Source of the DNA: Litsea cubeba
Lineage: Eukaryota > Streptophyta > Magnoliopsida > Laurales > Lauraceae
Reading direction: 5' to 3'
Assembly: GCA_012931725.1 (NCBI GenBank)
Contig: CM022947.1
Span: 23,859,697-23,923,696 of the forward strand
DNA length: 64,000 nt
The notes under the pieces are model-generated. The model saw only the letters and a program-made list of their open reading frames with translations. It searched no databases and was not told where the DNA came from. Positions 1 to 10,417 of this stretch are shown piece after piece (the stretch's first letter is position 1; each line of letters begins with the position of its first letter). A program made the translations under genes and the position numbers.

Positions 1-898
1 AATGAAAAGCAAGAAAAGGAGGATCTAACTTCTCAGGAGATTGTGGGGGACTCGTTTAGATTGACGGTCGCAAGCCATATGTGGGCTTCGCCATCATCCA
101 TGCAGATGAGAACAGAGGATGCTATTGATTCGCTTGGCTTGGCTATAACCTCAGGTTTTTAGAGGACAAAGACCAAAAGAAGGTCCTATGTCCAATAAAA
201 AGCCGAGTAGACGGGCTGAAAAGCCACATCTAAGCCATTGGAGGCAGGAGGAGAAGGCAAGGACCTTGGGGGGTACCCCCCAAGGGACTTTTGTCACCTT
301 GTTGCGGTGGCCGGTGTAGAACTTCCGCAGAGTTTTCTCTCTTTTTCCTTTCTCTGGATTTCTGTGCTTCTGTCTGTGATTTTTGTTTTCTGTCTGTGTC
401 TGTCTGTGTCTGTGTGTGTCTGTGTCTTTTCTTCTTGGAGAGCTCTCCTATTTATAGGCTTTTAGGTAGCCTTTTAGGAGGGTTTATGAGCCTTGATTGT
501 CATAAAGCTGCATAATGGGAGGAGTTACAAAATTGAATTGTTTATTTTGTAACTCCTTTTTCTTGGCTTCTGATTGGCCGGAGGAGATTGAGGGCATTTA
601 ATCGCCTTTAATCGCCATGATGGGAGGAGTTTCATGGGTTAAATGCCATGAATCTCTTGACTTGTAACTCCCGAATGCTTGCTTCTGATTGGGCCGTCCA
701 AAGAAATGGATTAATGACTGTAATAAAGCTAGTCTATTAATCGCATTAAGTGGTCGTCGAGCAGCTGAAGAGTCGCGGGCCGTGCCACGTCTTTTGGGAT
801 TCTTCTGTCGATGATCATCGATGGATCTTCATGTAGATCGACATCAGATGACCATGTAATCTCAGGTGTTTGTTGCCAACAGCGGGTCGGTGCCATGG
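1..898 (-). repeat. Partial LTR of Ty3/gypsy element E-A
   Basis: This stretch aligns with the E-C LTRs (from 38162 and 54121) and the E-B LTR (from 62509), so it is the downstream (3') part of a minus-strand LTR whose outer end lies left of the window. It holds the minus-strand TATA box and the promoter-proximal part of U3. At about 898 it leaves LTR sequence abruptly and continues as 14 bases of the antisense gene's last exon. About 1.1 kb of LTR and 5.6 kb of interior, judged from E-C, are therefore missing here. Short plus-strand open frames at 238-515 are spurious readings of the U3/R region. Confidence 0.85.
449..456 (-). promoter_or_regulatory. TATA box of the E-A LTR
   Basis: TATAAATA is read on the minus strand. 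The same box lies at the corresponding place in the other three LTR copies (38592-38599, 54554-54561, 62945-62952), which fixes transcription of these elements as leftward. Confidence 0.7.
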
Positions 899-912
899 AA
901 GAAGGGTTACAG
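899..912 (+). pseudogene. 14-bp stub of antisense PMD gene last exon
   Basis: These bases match the end of the last exon in E-C (about 45761-45775) and E-B (about 20702-20715), and continue across C1 at 8655. They follow LTR sequence directly, so they mark a deletion junction. The two parent sequences share only ggtg at the join. Confidence 0.6.
908..912. repeat. Target-site duplication of C1, left copy
   Basis: The five bases tacag stand just before the LTR start. The right copy is 8655-8659, one base beyond the expected LTR end, so a single extra a (8654) separates it from the terminal CA. Confidence 0.65.
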
Positions 913-1108
913 TGTTGGAATTTGAGATGCATTGAGTTGAATCTTGAAGCATTGGTGTGTTTGGTGTCTCAAGCATCAAATTGTATTGGAATTATTGTCA
1001 ACACTATGTCTCAATCATGTGTTGAAAGAGTGGAAGTGATAGAGCTCAAGAAGAATGAAAAAGGAAAACAGTGAAGAAAATCAGTTTTTCCTGGTGCAGT
1101 GTACCCGG

Positions 1109-1319
1109 TCGACCGAGCCCCATGGATCGACCGAGCATGAAGAAAGTGCAAAATCAGAGCTTACAGTTATTTTTTGACACAGAGGTAACGCGGTCGACCG
1201 AGGCTTCCAGGATGTCGACCGAGCTCGGGTTCCAGAATTTGACAACTTACAACTTTTTGAAAGTTCGTCAGGCGCCCAGTTCACCCGGTCGACCGAGCAA
1301 AGTATGATGTCGACCGAGC
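1109..1319 (+). promoter_or_regulatory. Six TCGACCGAG motifs in three pairs (U3)
   Basis: Copies start at 1109, 1127, 1194, 1215, 1289 and 1310. The first of each pair sits inside the palindrome CGGTCGACCG. Partners are 18, 21 and 21 bp apart, close to two helical turns for the last two. The cluster lies 130-340 bp upstream of the TATA box and recurs in all four copia LTRs, so a protein-binding or enhancer role is plausible but inferred. Confidence 0.6.
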
Positions 1320-1381
1320 ACACGCAGACAGCAAGTATTGCAGAATTAGAAGTCTTTTGCTAAAAGTTAGGAATTTTTGGT

Positions 1382-1411
1382 AATTCGTTTGGGACTCTTT
1401 CTAAACGAATT
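1382..1411. promoter_or_regulatory. 9-bp dyad upstream of C1 TATA box
   Basis: AATTCGTTT and its exact complement AAACGAATT are separated by 12 bases, ending about 39 bp before the TATA box. The dyad is present in all four copia LTRs. Confidence 0.6.
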
Positions 1412-1449
1412 GTAGCCTATTTTGGACACTCTTTGGGGTTGCTAAAACC

Positions 1450-1457
1450 TATATAAA
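1450..1457 (+). promoter_or_regulatory. TATA box of C1 5' LTR
   Basis: TATATAAA is conserved at 7971, 22571 and 29132 in the other copia LTRs and is the likely core promoter for the genomic RNA. Confidence 0.75.
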
Positions 1458-1818
1458 CACTCCTAATCTCGTTTTCAATAACAAGCATCAAAGAAAGAAG
1501 AGTTTGAGAGAGTTTTGGAGAGAAGAGTGCTTGGAGAAGAAGGTGCTTGTGTCTTGCTGTTGTGGAGCACTTTCTACAGCAAGTGTGGACGAATTTGAAG
1601 CCTCATGAAGATGGTATTTTCGTTCATAAGATAAGTCTCTCTTTTATGCTTTAGATTTCTATTTGTAAGGGATTGAGAGAGAGAGAATTGTAGAGGGGAA
1701 AGGGCTGTAGATCAGTTTATCTTCTTTGCTGTAATCATCAAGTTGGTGCTTGGTGTTTTGGGGTTTGGTGATCCTGTCTGTGGGTGCAGACAAATTGTAA
1801 AGGGAGTTGTAGCTTCCT

Positions 1819-1880
1819 AGATAGTTGGTGCTATCTGAAACCTAAGGGAGTCGGTGCTTCCTAGATAGTTGGTGCTATCT
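1819..1880 (+). repeat. Two tandem 44-bp hairpin units in the LTR
   Basis: AGATAG-TTGGTG-CTATCT hairpins lie at 1819-1836 and 1863-1880, exactly 44 bp apart. The C1 3' LTR also has two (8341, 8385); both C2 LTRs have three. They fall in the transcribed leader downstream of the TATA box. Confidence 0.75.
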
Positions 1881-2126
1881 GAACCTAAGATCGGTCTAAG
1901 TGGTGTTCTGATTGGTTGGCTCTTTGTCGTCGGTGCGACTAAATAAGATTCAGACCTGTACCGGATTGTTGTTCGGACGGGATTGAACCGTGGACGTAGC
2001 CTTTTGGTGAACCACGTAAAATCTGGTGTCAATTGTGTGGTTTGATTTGAATTGTTGTTAGCAAGGACCTGTTTAAAAGAGATCACTGATTCACCCCCCC
2101 TCTCAGTGATCACGAGATCTAACAAT

Positions 2127-2138
2127 TGGTATCAGAGC
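2127..2138 (+). other. C1 primer binding site (tRNA-iMet type)
   Basis: TGGTATCAGAGC begins two bases after the LTR. This is the usual plant copia sequence complementary to the 3' end of initiator tRNA-Met. Confidence 0.9.
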
Positions 2139-2192
2139 GTAAGGTTTCCCTTGATAAGCTTAACACGCTAAGGGTGATCTTTGTCAAATCAC

Positions 2193-3905
2193 ATGGCAAC
2201 CAGCACAGCGAATATGAAAGCACCGTTGTTTGATGGTTCTAATTACTCCTTTTGGAAGATTAGAATGCAGGCCTTCATCAAATCTCTTGGCTATGATGTC
2301 TGGGAGACTGTCAGAGTCGGTTACAATTCTGCCATTGTACCCACTGATGCTGCAACGAAGAAGTTAGCAGACAACGACTCTAAGGCGCAGAATGCACTCT
2401 TTAGCGGCCTTGTTGACAGCGAGCTGATCAAAGTTATAGCATGCAAGACAGCCAAGGAAATCTGGGATAAGCTGAAAAGCATCCATGAAGGAGATGAGAA
2501 GATCAAAGAAGCGAAATTGCAAACTCATCGCTCCCAATTTGAGTCTCTTCGCATGGAGGATAGCGAGAATGTTGATTCTTACATGCAACGGGTGAATGAA
2601 GTCACGAATGACATTCGTGGACTAGGAGAGGAGATTAAAGAACCAGTCATCGTCAAAAAGGTTCTAAGATCTCTCCTTCCCCGGTTTGATTCTAAAGTCT
2701 CAGCCATAGAAGAAGCCAAAGATCTGAACGAGTTTTCAATGGATGAGCTGCATGGTTCTCTCACTGCCTATGAGATGCGCATAGGTAAGACGTCTTCATC
2801 GGATAGAGAAGCGGCCTTCAAAGTTCAGAAAAAGGCAAAAGAGATTGCTGGTCATGATTCTGATGATGATGAGCTTGAGGCTCAATTTATTAGAAGGCTG
2901 AAGAAAGGAAGCAATGGCAAGTATAAAGGGAAGCTACCCTTTAAATGCTTCAATTGTGGCGGTGTTGGCCACTTTGCTGCGAAGTGCCCGCTGAAAGAAG
3001 ACAATGATAATGACTCTTATGTTGATAAGAGTAAATGGAAGAAGAATTTCAGAAAGAAGGGCAAAGCAAAGAGCTTCATCAGTCAGATAATGACAGCACG
3101 TCTGAATCTTCGGACGATGATGAATCAGTCGAGGCGACTGAAGCACTCTTCATGGTTACTATTGAAGAAGACGATGAGCAAGAGCTGGAAAACGAAGAGG
3201 AGGCTGAAGTGAATCTTGAAGAAGAGCTCATTGCTGCACTTGAGGAGCTTAGCAAGGAGCGAAGATCAAGTAAGAAAAATCTGAAACTTCTTCATGAATC
3301 TGAAATTTCAGTTATTGCTTTGAAAACTGAATTAGAAGAGTATAAAAGAATGGTAGATGTCCTAGAAATACAAATCTGTACCAAAACTGAGGAAGTGATG
3401 AAACTTGAGAATGAAATCCTTGGAGCAAGGACTGAAAATATGCAAATGAAACAAAAGCTCAAGGAGTTTCAAGCTATCAATGGTACATTGAAGCTGAATG
3501 AAATTTTGAAAGTTCAAAGACCCCCTCACTTCAGATTTGGAATAGGATTTGAGAATGGAGAATCTTCTAAGGTTACACCTTCTGTAGAGACGGTGTTTGT
3601 AAAGCAAGTTACTACACCTTCCAATTCTGTGAAGCCCACACTGCCTAGAAAAGAGCCCATTCAAGTGAGAAAGGACATGAAGCCTAACCAGCCATATAAA
3701 AGATACAAATTTTATGGCTATTGTTATCATTGCAATAGGTATGGACATAGAAGGGCAGATTGTAAATTCTATGTGAGAAACAGCCCAGTTGTGAGAAGGA
3801 ACCCTTTCTCAATCCTAAATAGCCACAATATTGAGTGCTACAAGTGTCATAATTTGGGACACATGGCTAGGGATTGTAGGCTGCCTACTGCTAAAAATTC
3901 AGGTT
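2193..3905 (+). pseudogene. gag: C1 gag (copia nucleocapsid polyprotein), frameshifted
   Basis: The Gag protein forms the particle and packages RNA. The ATG at 2193 opens a copia-type N-terminus (gag/UBN2-like, with KAPLFDGSNYSFWKIRMQ). A TTG 12 bases upstream is in frame but is not the likely start. A CX2CX4HX4C zinc knuckle lies at 2946-2987, then an acidic stretch and a probable coiled coil (about 3180-3500), then knuckles at 3722-3763 and 3836-3877. Relative to C2 one base is missing after 3086 and two near 3893-3896, so the frame breaks twice. C2 is intact at both places. Confidence 0.88.
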
Positions 3906-6900
3906 GAAAAGAAACCCAAGTTAGTCAAAACTTGGAGGGCAAAGAAAAGTGCAGAAAAAGGCAAGAAATCTCTCATTGTGCAAACCGCTTTCAATGCACA
4001 AAAGAAGACAGCACCATGGGTCCTTGATAGTGGCTGTTCGAGTCATATGACTGGTGATAAAGAAAAATTCATCAAGTTACAGCACTATGAAGGTGGTTCG
4101 GTAAAGTTTGGTAACAATGATGGTGCCAAAATTGTTGGAAAAGGTGTTGTTCAGCTGATGGCAAACAAGATCAGATCTGAAGAGGTCTTATATGTGTCTG
4201 GATTGAGACACAATCTGTTGAGTGTGAGCCAGATCTGTGATAAGGGCCACGAAATTGTTTTTACAAAGAATGGGTTTGCTATCAAGAAGAGTAGCAACGG
4301 CAAAACAGTGGCTACTGGGTCAAGGACAGCTGGAAATCTTTACACCTTGTCAGATGGAGCTGAAAAGACATGCTTATTGAGTCGGTCAGAAGAGAGTTGG
4401 TTGTGGCACAAACGCCTTGGGCATCTAAGCTTTGGCAACATGTCAAAGATTTGCAATTCAAAGGCTGTTAGAGGTATGGCTACAGTTGAAAAGCCTTCAA
4501 ACCCCATTTGTGACTCTTGTCAAAAGGGAAAGCAAACGAGGGTAATGTTCAAGACGAAGGAGCATCATACGAAGAAACCTCTTGAGCTGGTACACACTGA
4601 TCTCTGTGGACCGATGCGGACTCAAAGCACCAATGGAGATAAGTATTTTATGCTTTGCATTGATGATTTTACTCGCATGACATGGGTATTATTTCTTAAG
4701 CATAAACATCAAGCACTTGATCGGTTCAAAGTGTTTAAAGCACAGGTTGAAAACATGCTAGGGAAGCAGATCAAGACGCTAAGGTCTGATCGTGGAGGCG
4801 AATTCACATCTGATGAATTCACTAAGTATTGTGAACATCATGGCATCCAAAGACAATACTCAGCCCCTAGAACTCCACAGCAGAATGGAGTTGTTGAGCG
4901 CAAGAACCGCACTGTGCAAGAAATGGCACGCACCATGCTGGTTGAAAGTAAGATGGCTGATAAGTATTGGAAAGAGGCGATTCATACGGCTGTTTATATT
5001 CAGAATCGTTGCTTGATCAGGCCACATGAAGATAAAACACCTTATGAGCTATGGTTTGGAAGAAAAGCTACAGTCAAGCACTTCAGAGTCTTCGGTAGCA
5101 AGTGTTACATCAAGCGGCTCGAACAAAATCCGGGCAAATTTGCAGAAAGAGCCGATGAAGGTATTTTTCTGGGTTACTCATCCTCTAGTAAAGCTTACAG
5201 ATGCCTTAACAAAAGGACCAGAAAAATTATTGAAAGTGCTGATGTTAGAATTGATGAAAACCATGAGTCAAAGAAGGTAACTCATAATGACAGTCCAGTG
5301 TATGAGGACTCGAGTGAGATTGATGATGAAGTGGCTGAACCTGATTCTGAAAAGGCAAAAGATGATTCAGAGGATACTTCTCCTAGAAAGAAAAGTACTT
5401 GGGTAGAGCAACACCCTAAGGATCAAATCATTGGAGATCCTGAGGCCGGTGTAAAAACTAGACAAAGTGTAGTTAGCAATTACTCACTTGTGTCCACCAT
5501 TGAGCCCAAGACAGTAGCTGAAGCTAGTCTAGATGAAAGCTGGTTAAAAGCTATGCATGAGGAGTTGGAGCAGATTGAGAAAAACTCCACATGGGAACTA
5601 GTCCCTAGACCTACTGATAAGAATGTGATTGGTACAAATGGGTCTTTCGGAACAAGCTGAATGAAGATGGTCAGGTCATACGAAACAAGGCAAGGTTGGT
5701 TTGTAAAGGCTATGCACAAGTTGAAGGCATAGATTTTGAAGAGACCTTTGCACCGGTGGCTCGTCTGGAAGCCATTCGTATGTTTCTTGCATTGGCTGCC
5801 TATAAAACCTTCAAGGTATTTCAGATGGATGTTAAGTCAGCTTTCTTGAATGGTTTACTTGAAGAAGAGGTCTACATTGAGCAACCTGATGGCTTTCTAA
5901 TTAGCAAAAATTCAGACTTAGTTTGCAAGCTGAAGAAGGCTCTATATGGACTAAACAGGCGCCAAGGGCATGGTATGCAAGGCTGGATCTTTATCTTCGC
6001 AAGATTGGTTTTGGAAAAGGACTAGTTGATAGCAATCTGTATGTCAAATCTGATTCAAGCAAACAGCTGGTGGTTATTGTTTATGTTGATGACATAATAT
6101 TTGGAGGCAATGATGAGATTGTGCAGGATTTTTGCTGAAGATATGACGAAAGAATTTGAGATGTCTATGCTTGGAGAGCTAAAGTTCTTCCTAGGATTAC
6201 AAGTTCAGCAGCTGAAAAATGGTATTTTTATATCTCAGATGAAATATATAAAGGAAATGCTGAAGCGTTTTAACATGGAAGACAGCAAGCCCGTGAGCAC
6301 GCCAATGACAACGAACACGAAACTTAGCAAAGATGATAAGGCTTCGTCCGTTGATCACACCACCTATCGTTCTATGATAGGAAGCTTGCTTTACTTGACT
6401 GCTACAAGACCAGATCTTCTACAAGCAGTATGTATGGTGGCTCGATTTCAAGCATCACCAACTGAGACGCACCTTACAGCAGTGAAAAGGATATTTCGAT
6501 ATCTAAAAGGTACTATGGAGCTTGGAATATGGTATCCTAAAGGTAAATCCTTTACTCTTGTCGCATACTCAGACGCCGATTGGGCTGGTTGCGTAGATGA
6601 TCGCAAGAGTACAAGTGGTGGTGCATTCTATCTTGGTGATAGATTGGTAGCTTGGCACAGCAAGAAGCAAGACTCCGTCTCACTTTCGACAGCGGAAGCA
6701 GAATATATTGCAGCGGCAACTTGTTGTACGCAAGTGTTATGGATGCGGCAAATGCTCTCTGATTTAGGAGTTCCAACAACAGATCCTACGCCGATCCTCT
6801 GTGATAACACTAGTGCAATTCATATCTCCAAGAATCCAGTTCAGCATTCAAGGACTAAGCATGTTGCAATCCGCTATCACTTTCTCAAGGATAAAGTTGC

Positions 6901-7033
6901 AGATGGTGAGGTAAAGTTGGAATACGTTCCTACTACTGAGCAAGTGGCTGATATCTTCACAAAACCTTTGCCAAAGGAAGTCTTCGAGTATCTCCGAAAG
7001 AAATTAGGAGTTACTCATTCTCCTACACCTTAG
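3906..7033 (+). pseudogene. pol: C1 pol: protease, integrase, RT, RNase H (broken)
   Basis: Domains follow copia order. The aspartic protease has DSG at 4026-4034. Integrase has an HHCC finger (His codons 4407 and 4422, Cys codons 4509 and 4518) and the DDE triad at 4599, 4788 and 4896. RT has YVDD at 6082-6093. RNase H includes SDADWAG near 6568 and the typical TKHVAIRYHFL end. The stop is 7031-7033. Compared with C2, one base is missing after 5635, one after 5952 and two near 6118, so RT is split over three frames. Catalytic residues are all present; the lesions are only small indels. Confidence 0.9.
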
Positions 7034-7045
7034 GAGATGTGCCAG

Positions 7046-7435
7046 AAAGGGGGAGCAATGAATTCGTTGAATATCTTATTTGCTCCTAGATTGGTCCCTT
7101 TGGAATTATTGTCAAAGGGGGAGAAGATTATGCATGGAAAGGTTGATATGCATGTCATCTTGAGAAGGTTATCTGGAGATTGGTATCAAGTTATGCTGAG
7201 AAGATTATGCAAGGAAAGACTATATGCATGTTGAAGTTAGTCTTATGCTAAGAAGATGGAAATATGATAGCATGAGGAAGATGGAAGATTGGAATGAAAA
7301 TTGGTATCAAGATAGTGAATGAGAAGATCATGTTCCAAGGGGAGTTTATTGTTCTAAAAAGGCTCTATGATGTCAACATGTTCCAAGTGTCTGTGTTGAA
7401 GTTCCAAGTGTTGCCAACAATTCCAAAGGGGGAGA
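7046..7435 (+). other. Repeated polypurine tracts before C1 3' LTR
   Basis: AAAGGGGGAG occurs at 7046-7055, 7114-7124 and 7425-7435, and a shorter AAGGGGAG at 7337-7344. The last full copy touches the 3' LTR and is the probable plus-strand primer. The remainder of 7034-7436 is non-coding. Multiple polypurine tracts are a known trait of Sireviruses. Confidence 0.8.
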
Positions 7436-7436
7436 T

Positions 7437-8653
7437 TGTTGGAATTTGAGATGCATTGAGTTGAATCTTGAAGCATTGGTGTGTTTGGTGTCTCAAGCAT
7501 CAAATTGTATTGGAATTATTGTCAACACTATGTCTCAATCATGTGTTGAAAGAGTGGAAGTGATAGAGCTCAAGAAGAATGAAAAAGGAAAACAGTGAAG
7601 AAAATCAGTTTTTCCTGGTGCAGTTACCCGGTCGACCGAGCTCCCGAGTCGACCGAGCATGAAGAAAGTGCAAAATCAGAGCTTACAGTTATTTTTTGAC
7701 ACAGAGGCAACGCGGTCGACCGAGGCTTCCAGGATGTCGACCGAGCTCGGGTTCCAGAATTTGACAACTTACAACTTTTGAAAGTTCGTCAGGCGCCCAG
7801 TTCACCCGGTCGACCGAGCAAAGTATGATGTCGACCGAGCACACGCAGACAGCAAGTATTGCAGAATTAGAAGTCTTTTGCTAAAAGTTAGGAATTTTTG
7901 GTAATTCGTTTGGGACTCTTTCTAAACGAATTGTAGCCTATTTTGGACACTCTTTGGGGTTGCTAAAACCTATATAAACACTCCTAATCTCGTTTTCAAT
8001 AACAAGCATCAAAGAAAGAAGAGTTTGAGAGAGTTTTGGAGAGAAGAGTGCTTGGAGAAGAAGGTGCTTGTGTCTTGCTGTTGTGGAGCAACTTTCTACA
8101 GCAAGTGTGGACGAATTTGAAGCCTCATGAAGATGGTATTTTCGTTCATAAGATAAGTCTCTCTTTTATGCTTTAGATTTCTATTTGTAAGGGATTGAGA
8201 GAGAGAGAATTGTAGAGGGGAAAGGGCTGTAGATCAGTTTATCTTCTTTGCTGTAATCATCAAGTTGGTGCTTGGTGTTTTGGGGTTTGGTGATCCTGTC
8301 TGTGGGTGCAGACAAATTGTAAAGGGAGTTGTAGCTTCCTAGATAGTTGGTGCTATCTGAAACCTAAGGGAGTCGGTGCTTCCTAGATAGTTGGTGCTAT
8401 CTGAAACTAGATGTGCTTTAATGGGTGCTACTGATTAGGGTTGGTGCTCTTTGTCGTCGGTGCGACTAAATAAGATTCAGACCTGTACCGGATTGTTGTT
8501 CGGACGGGATTGAACCGTGGACGTAGCCTTTTGGTGAACCACGTAAAATCTGGTGTCAATTGTGTGGTTTGATTTGAATTGTTGTTAGCAAGGACCTGTT
8601 TAAAAGAGATCACTGATTCACCCCCCCCCTCTCAGTGATCACGAGATCTAACA
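7437..8653 (+). repeat. C1 3' LTR
   Basis: This copy of the 5' LTR (1217 bp) has TATA at 7971-7978, the paired TCGACCGAG motifs (first pair at 7632 and 7649) and two hairpin units (8341-8358, 8385-8402). It differs from the 5' LTR mainly in the spacers of the first motif pair and in about 50 bases following the hairpins. Confidence 0.92.
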
Positions 8654-8654
8654 A

Positions 8655-8775
8655 TACAGCCTCCAGCATCTCATGGCAAGTTCTTGAAGAAGCGTGCCTT
8701 GGAATCCCTGACGGCTCGAGGCCAAAAGTTTGCTTGAGGAGCTGAAATCTTGGACTGGAGACCATTTTGAGTGAG
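8655..8775 (+). pseudogene. Tail of antisense PMD gene in E-A
   Basis: The bases match the last ~110 bases of the final exon in E-C (up to 45868), including the SHGKFLKKRALE peptide. The rest of the gene is deleted. It faces the gag-pol frames of E-A. Confidence 0.75.
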
Positions 8776-9177
8776 CTCCTGATTTTTGTACATAAACTAT
8801 CCTTCTTTTTTTGTACCACATGTATTTTTTGGTACTCTTTCTTTTTTGTAGTGTTTGTGAACACTTTCTTTTTTTTGGTACCGACGTATTTTTTCGGTAC
8901 TCTTTTTTTTTTTTCCCTATGTTCATTTAAATGTTTTTGTGATGAAAGCAATTGCTAAATGGGATGCTCTTTTTTTTTGTTTTCCCTGCGCTCACTTAAA
9001 TCTTTTTGTGATGAAATGTAATTGCTAAATGGGATGCTTTTTTTTTTGTTGTTCCCTACGCTCACTTAAATCTTTTTTTGATGAAATCAATTGCTAAATG
9101 GGATGTTTTTTTTTTCCTTTCCCTACGCTCAACTTAAATCTTTTTGTGATGAAAAGCTAATTGCTAAATGGGATTTG
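8776..9177 (+). repeat. T-rich tract and four ~68-bp tandem repeats
   Basis: 8776-8914 is T-rich with GGTAC half-palindromes that can pair. From 8915 a unit with CCCTACGCTCACTTAAATC and AATTGCTAAATGGGATG repeats with starts at 8915, 8984, 9054 and 9121. E-B has three units (31803-31990) and E-C two (46033-46165). Confidence 0.8.
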
Positions 9178-9228
9178 ATCAAAAGTTTTTATCATTTTGT
9201 GAAAATCTTTTGTCAAATGATTTTCTTG

Positions 9229-9515
9229 GCATGGGAAGCCAGAAAATCTTTTTTTTTTGTGGCATGGAAGCCGATTTTGGCATGAGAGACAGTTTTATGG
9301 CATTGATAGCCAGTTTTGTGGCATTGATAGCCGAGTGTTTTTTGAAAGCCAATTTTTGGTTTGTGGCATTGATAGCCGGTTTTGTTTTGTGGCATTGATA
9401 GCCGGTTTGGTGGCATTTATAGCCTGTTTTGATGGCATTTATCTTGTGGCATTATAGCCTGGTTTGTTTTGTGGCATTGATAGCCAGTTTTGGTGGCATT
9501 TAGCCGTTTGGTTTA
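9229..9515. repeat. GGC-N6/7-GCC hairpin array (E-A)
   Basis: About twelve copies of TGGCATTGATAGCCG-like units are spaced roughly 20-30 bp apart. TGGC and GCCA or GCC ends can pair around an AT-rich loop. The same array is at 32035-32300 and 46201-46460. Confidence 0.75.
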
Positions 9516-9538
9516 TGCCGGTTTTGGTTTTTAAAAAT

Positions 9539-10074
9539 GCAAGTATCGACTAAAAGTCGCCTCCCTGCTGAATGGTCTTGCAAGTATCGATGGAATGTCG
9601 CATCCTTGCTCATTCGGTTGCGAGTATCGATGGAATGTCGTATCCTCGCAGGATTTAGGTGCAAGTATCGATGGAATGTCGCATCCTTGCTTTTCAAAAA
9701 TTTTGGTTTTGCGGGTACTGACTTGATGTCGTTTCCCCACGATTTTTGAAATTTGCGGTTTTCTCGAACCTTTGGGTTATGGATATCAACTGAAATGTTG
9801 CGTATCCATGGTTTTTTAGGTTTTTTCGAACCTTTGAAATTTGGGTTGTGGATATCAATGAAATGTTGCATCTCCACGGTTTCTTGGTTTTTTCGAAACC
9901 TTTGAAATTTGGGTTGTTGTATGTCACTGAATTGTTGCAGTCTCACGTTTCTTTTTTCACCTTTGTTGATATAATTGACACAGTTTTATTTTCTGACGAA
10001 ATGTCGCTTCCTGCGATTTTGGAAGTGTTGCATGCTTCCGATTTGTGCGAGTATGACTAAGCGTCACTTCCCGC
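9539..10074. repeat. Two-tier hairpin array (E-A copy)
   Basis: This is a series of ~30-nt units, each with a 5-bp outer stem, a short bulge and a 3-5-bp inner stem, homologous to 32318-32845. Clear examples start with GCAAG/CTTGC, GCGAG/CTCGC, ATGGA/TCCAT and GTGGA/TCCAC. Some units have lost bases, including the inner stem of the GGAAG/CTTCC unit near 10021. Confidence 0.75.
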
Positions 10075-10417
10075 ATTTTTAAAAACCATTTTTTGTTTAA
10101 AGACACGAGGGTCATAGTTTTGACCTAAAACCATTTAGGCGGTAAAAGGTAGGGTGGACTAGGGTGGAAATCCCTGAATCCGGATTTTGTTTCAAACCAT
10201 GAATTTTGGGTTCAAGGGTTGAAAATTTTGGTCAAGTTAGGGAAAGGTTCCTAAACTTGGACTTTTTGAACAATGAAACGATGAAAGTAAGCATTGTTTA
10301 AATTTCTAGAAATTTCAACATTTGTATGAAAATTCTAAAAAGAGTGGGTTTAGCGAGCGATACCTGGAAACCGGTTTTGGCCGTACAGGCATTGCTCTTA
10401 CCCAGTTGGGTAAGTCT
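10075..10417. other. Conserved non-coding region after E-A pol
   Basis: No gene is seen. The region lies 3' of the minus-strand pol stop and is conserved in E-B and E-C. It holds small perfect palindromes, including AAATTTCTAGAAATTT (10300-10315) and AAACCGGTTT. Confidence 0.6.

Larger units (their letters stand above)
913..2124 (+). repeat. C1 5' LTR
   Basis: The LTR begins TGTTGG and ends CTAACA. In order it contains a cluster of TCGACCGAG motifs, a 9-bp dyad, a TATA box at 1450, a pyrimidine/purine-rich leader, and two tandem 44-bp units that each form a hairpin. It is nearly identical to the 3' LTR except for two patches (about 1098-1127 and 1881-1920). Confidence 0.93.
913..8653 (+). 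mobile_element. Ty1/copia element C1, Sirevirus-like
   Basis: A complete 7.74-kb element has two 1.21-kb LTRs (TGTT...AACA ends), a tRNA-iMet-type primer site, gag, protease, integrase, RT, RNase H in copia order, and several polypurine tracts. The Sirevirus (SIRE/Maximus) call rests on the long gag with three zinc knuckles, repeated AAAGGGGGAGA tracts and LTR size; no env-like frame is present. It landed in the remnant last exon of E-A's antisense gene. Five one- or two-base gaps relative to C2 break the reading frame. Confidence 0.92.

Noticed and set aside
238..515. Small plus-strand proteins in LTR sequence
   Set aside because: They lie opposite the promoter region of a minus-strand LTR, are not kept in frame among the four LTR copies, and have low-complexity sequence.
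2181..2192. TTG at 2181 as gag start
   Set aside because: An in-frame ATG follows at 2193 and begins the typical copia Gag N-terminus; plant retroelement Gag normally uses ATG.
7034..7436. Possible env-like frame after copia pol
   Set aside because: Only a 65-codon frame with no signal peptide or membrane segment; the region is explained by the polypurine tracts.
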